Assembly: GCA_029256485.1 (NCBI GenBank)
Contig: JAQSXU010000005.1
Span: forward strand, 62,001 to 126,000
Direction: 5' to 3'
From: Clostridiaceae bacterium
GTDB taxonomy: Bacteria; Bacillota_A; Clostridia; Clostridiales; Clostridiaceae
DNA length: 64,000 nucleotides
Of the stretch, positions 62,396-64,000 are shown piece by piece. The first letter of the stretch is position 1, and every line of letters begins with the position of its first letter. Under the pieces are notes generated by a model that made no database searches, was not told where the DNA came from, and saw only the letters and a list, made by a program, of their open reading frames with translations. The translations under genes and the position numbers were made by a program.

Positions 62396-62467
62396 ATTAA
62401 GTATATGGACAATGGTATAAATGTTTGATATATTATTATATGAATGTTTAAAAAGGGAGAAATTTTT

Positions 62468-62608
62468 ATGAGGCTAAATATTAATAGTATTAAAAGAGAA
62501 CAGCATATAGCTTTCATAAGTTCAGTGTCAAAAAATGGAACTTATTTTATTTATGGGAGTAGTCTGTCCTTTTTTAAAAAAATATTAATATATGGTGCAA
62601 ATTCATAG
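62468..62608 (+). CDS. Candidate 46-residue protein
   Basis: AAAAGGGAGA lies 8 bases before the ATG, then 46 codons (MRLNINSIKREQHIAFISSV, ending KKILIYGANS) and a terminator 14 bases later. The peptide is basic, with some hydrophobic stretches but no clear membrane helix. The arrangement of ribosome site, frame and terminator supports a real small gene. No family recognised. Confidence 0.5.
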   Translation: MRLNINSIKREQHIAFISSVSKNGTYFIYGSSLSFFKKILIYGANS

Positions 62609-62621
62609 AAATGAAATTTAT

Positions 62622-62656
62622 AAACTCTATGGCTTTTGTGCTGTAGAGTTTTTTTA
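62622..62656 (+). terminator. Intrinsic terminator after the 46-residue gene
   Basis: An 8-bp perfect stem AAACTCTA / TAGAGTTT, 14-base loop and a T-run. Confidence 0.75.
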
Positions 62657-62734
62657 TATTTTCACAGAACTGCTCCAAAGATAAAATATTTATTTTTCAG
62701 ATAAACAACTTTATCTATATTTGGAGGAGCAATT

Positions 62735-63907
62735 ATGAATAATTATAGAAAATATTTAAAAAGGAATATAAATATAACTTACTTATTTAATTTCTTAATG
62801 TACTTTAGAGTGACAAATGCTATATGGATGATTTATTTAAGTTCCAAAGGACTTAGTTTATCTCAGCTTGGAATTTTGGAGGGAATTTTTCATGTAACAT
62901 GTTTTTTGTGCGAGGTGCCAACAGGCGCAATTGCAGATATGTTTGGAAGAAAATTCAGCGTTGTTTTAGGAAGAATGTCAGCTGTAATTTCTACAATTTT
63001 AATGATATTCTCAACTAATATATTAGGATTTGCAATAGCATTTATATTTTCAGGATTATCCTATACATTGAATTCTGGCTCAGGTGAATCTCTCACATAT
63101 GATTCCCTTAAAGAACTAAATATACAAAATCAATATAAAAGGGTAGCAGGAAATATAAATTTTATAATTGAAATAGCACAAGGCATTGCAATTATTATTG
63201 GTGGCATTCTTTCGGACAAGAGGTTTCTATATGCTTATTTATTATGTCTTGCAGTTGAAACAGTGTCAATGCTTATTGCATTGATGTTTACTGAGCCAAG
63301 CATCATAGATAAAAGTCAAGAAAATATTGGAATGATTAAACAGGTTAAAAATAGTGCTGCAATAATTAAAAATGATTTAAATATATTATACTTAATTTTA
63401 TTTTTTTCATTAATATCAACATTAGGAACAACAGTTTATTTTTACTGTCAAAATTATTTTGATGAGCTTCATTTTTCAAAGACATTGATATCTATAATTT
63501 TTACTATGGATAACGTATTAAATGCACTTAGTGCTAAATTTGCTTTTAAAATAGAAGAAAAATTAAATAAAAAAGGTATAGTTATTTTAATGACAATACT
63601 TAATGCTGCTGGATTATTTGGCTTAGCATTTATGAAGGGGTACTTTACAATAATATTTTTCTTAATGACTTCATTTATTGAGGGCTTAGGGTATCCAATA
63701 TTCAGCGATTATATAAATTCTTTAATTCCTTCTGAAAACAGGGCAACTATATTGTCTTTTGAAAGTGCAGTATTCAGCATATTTATGATAGGATTTTTTC
63801 CTTTAGTTGGCTATATAGGCCAAAGGGTGGGATTGTCTTTTGCATTTATGATAATTGCATTTATATTTATACCAAATGTATTTTATTTAATAAGAAAATT
63901 AATTTAG
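62735..63907 (+). CDS. Major facilitator superfamily transporter
   Basis: 390 residues with about 12 helices. The MFS loop 2-3 motif is seen as GAIADMFGRKFSVVLGR near residue 71. The N-terminal half contains LSSKGLSLSQLGILEGIFHVTCFLCEVPTG, typical of a group of Firmicute MFS proteins annotated as tetracycline/drug-type transporters. GGAGGAG precedes the ATG. Monocistronic with a terminator at 63941. Substrate unknown. Confidence 0.9.
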   Translation: MNNYRKYLKRNINITYLFNFLMYFRVTNAIWMIYLSSKGLSLSQLGILEGIFHVTCFLCEVPTGAIADMFGRKFSVVLGRMSAVISTILMIFSTNILGFAIAFIFSGLSYTLNSGSGESLTYDSLKELNIQNQYKRVAGNINFIIEIAQGIAIIIGGILSDKRFLYAYLLCLAVETVSMLIALMFTEPSIIDKSQENIGMIKQVKNSAAIIKNDLNILYLILFFSLISTLGTTVYFYCQNYFDELHFSKTLISIIFTMDNVLNALSAKFAFKIEEKLNKKGIVILMTILNAAGLFGLAFMKGYFTIIFFLMTSFIEGLGYPIFSDYINSLIPSENRATILSFESAVFSIFMIGFFPLVGYIGQRVGLSFAFMIIAFIFIPNVFYLIRKLI

Positions 63908-63940
63908 CATTACACAAAAACAACTAAACAAAATATTTAG

Positions 63941-63981
63941 AAGGCTAAAATTATACTTAATACAGTATTTTTAGCCTTTTT
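63941..63981 (+). terminator. Intrinsic terminator after the MFS gene
   Basis: A 10-bp perfect stem AAGGCTAAAA / TTTTAGCCTT with an 18-base loop and a T-run. Confidence 0.8.
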
Positions 63982-64000
63982 CACTGATCCTTTTTAATTC

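Noticed and set aside
1..64000. tRNA, rRNA or tmRNA genes
   Set aside because: No cloverleaf-like G/C-rich segments with GTTCRANNC arms and no rRNA-like stretches were recognised on either strand.

Overview
The window looks like a chromosomal segment of a Clostridium sensu stricto species. It is very AT-rich, Shine-Dalgarno sequences are strong (AGGAGG type), TTG and GTG starts are common, and the gene content is that of an anaerobic Firmicute. No rRNA, tRNA, CRISPR array, prophage or intact insertion sequence was seen. The species cannot be named from this sequence alone.

Layout. 0-3.2 kb: a small cupin protein, a truncated kinase-like gene, a pair of YdcZ-type membrane proteins divergent from a Crp/Fnr-family regulator across a perfect 24-bp palindrome, and a YcxB-like protein. 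3.3-3.45 kb: a 141-bp inverted-repeat element resembling a MITE. 3.6-12 kb: a patatin-like lipase, a three-gene ABC-2 exporter, and a TetR regulator followed by a MacB-like ATPase and a 1117-residue FtsX-type permease. 12-18.9 kb: an FMN-binding protein with a TetR regulator, an HD hydrolase, a PadR/HAAS/DUF4097 operon, an EamA transporter, a CMD-family protein, a beta-lactamase-fold hydrolase and an unrecognised Asn/Ser-rich protein.

18.9-38.5 kb is the most coherent part, a citrate-fermentation and biotin module. It has bioY behind a BirA-type operator; birA; citDEF; a LysR regulator; citC; an AbrB-family permease; a PhoB-type response regulator and a hybrid sensor kinase; a GntR regulator with citG; citX; and a Na+-pumping oxaloacetate decarboxylase cluster (oadA, a free biotin carrier, oadB, and an oadG split into two genes). 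A chemoreceptor follows. The inferred route is citrate to acetate plus oxaloacetate (citrate lyase), then oxaloacetate to pyruvate plus CO2 coupled to Na+ export. BioY and BirA would supply and attach the biotin. oadB appears to have lost its first transmembrane helix through an out-of-frame deletion, so the pump may be impaired.

38.5-64 kb: a sensor kinase/response regulator pair divergent from a polyferredoxin membrane protein with a flavin-binding tail; an acetyltransferase; a heterodimeric ABC exporter; a conserved small protein with a YibE/F protein; a decayed histidine kinase; a csoR-copA-copZ copper operon; a yxlEFG-like ABC unit; a complete liv-type amino-acid ABC transporter; a secreted membrane-anchored alpha-amylase with a cre site near its start; a D-2-hydroxyacid dehydrogenase; a candidate 46-residue protein; and an MFS transporter.

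Three lesions (kinase fragment, oadB, histidine kinase), one MITE-like element and one cruciform repeat show local sequence decay and rearrangement.
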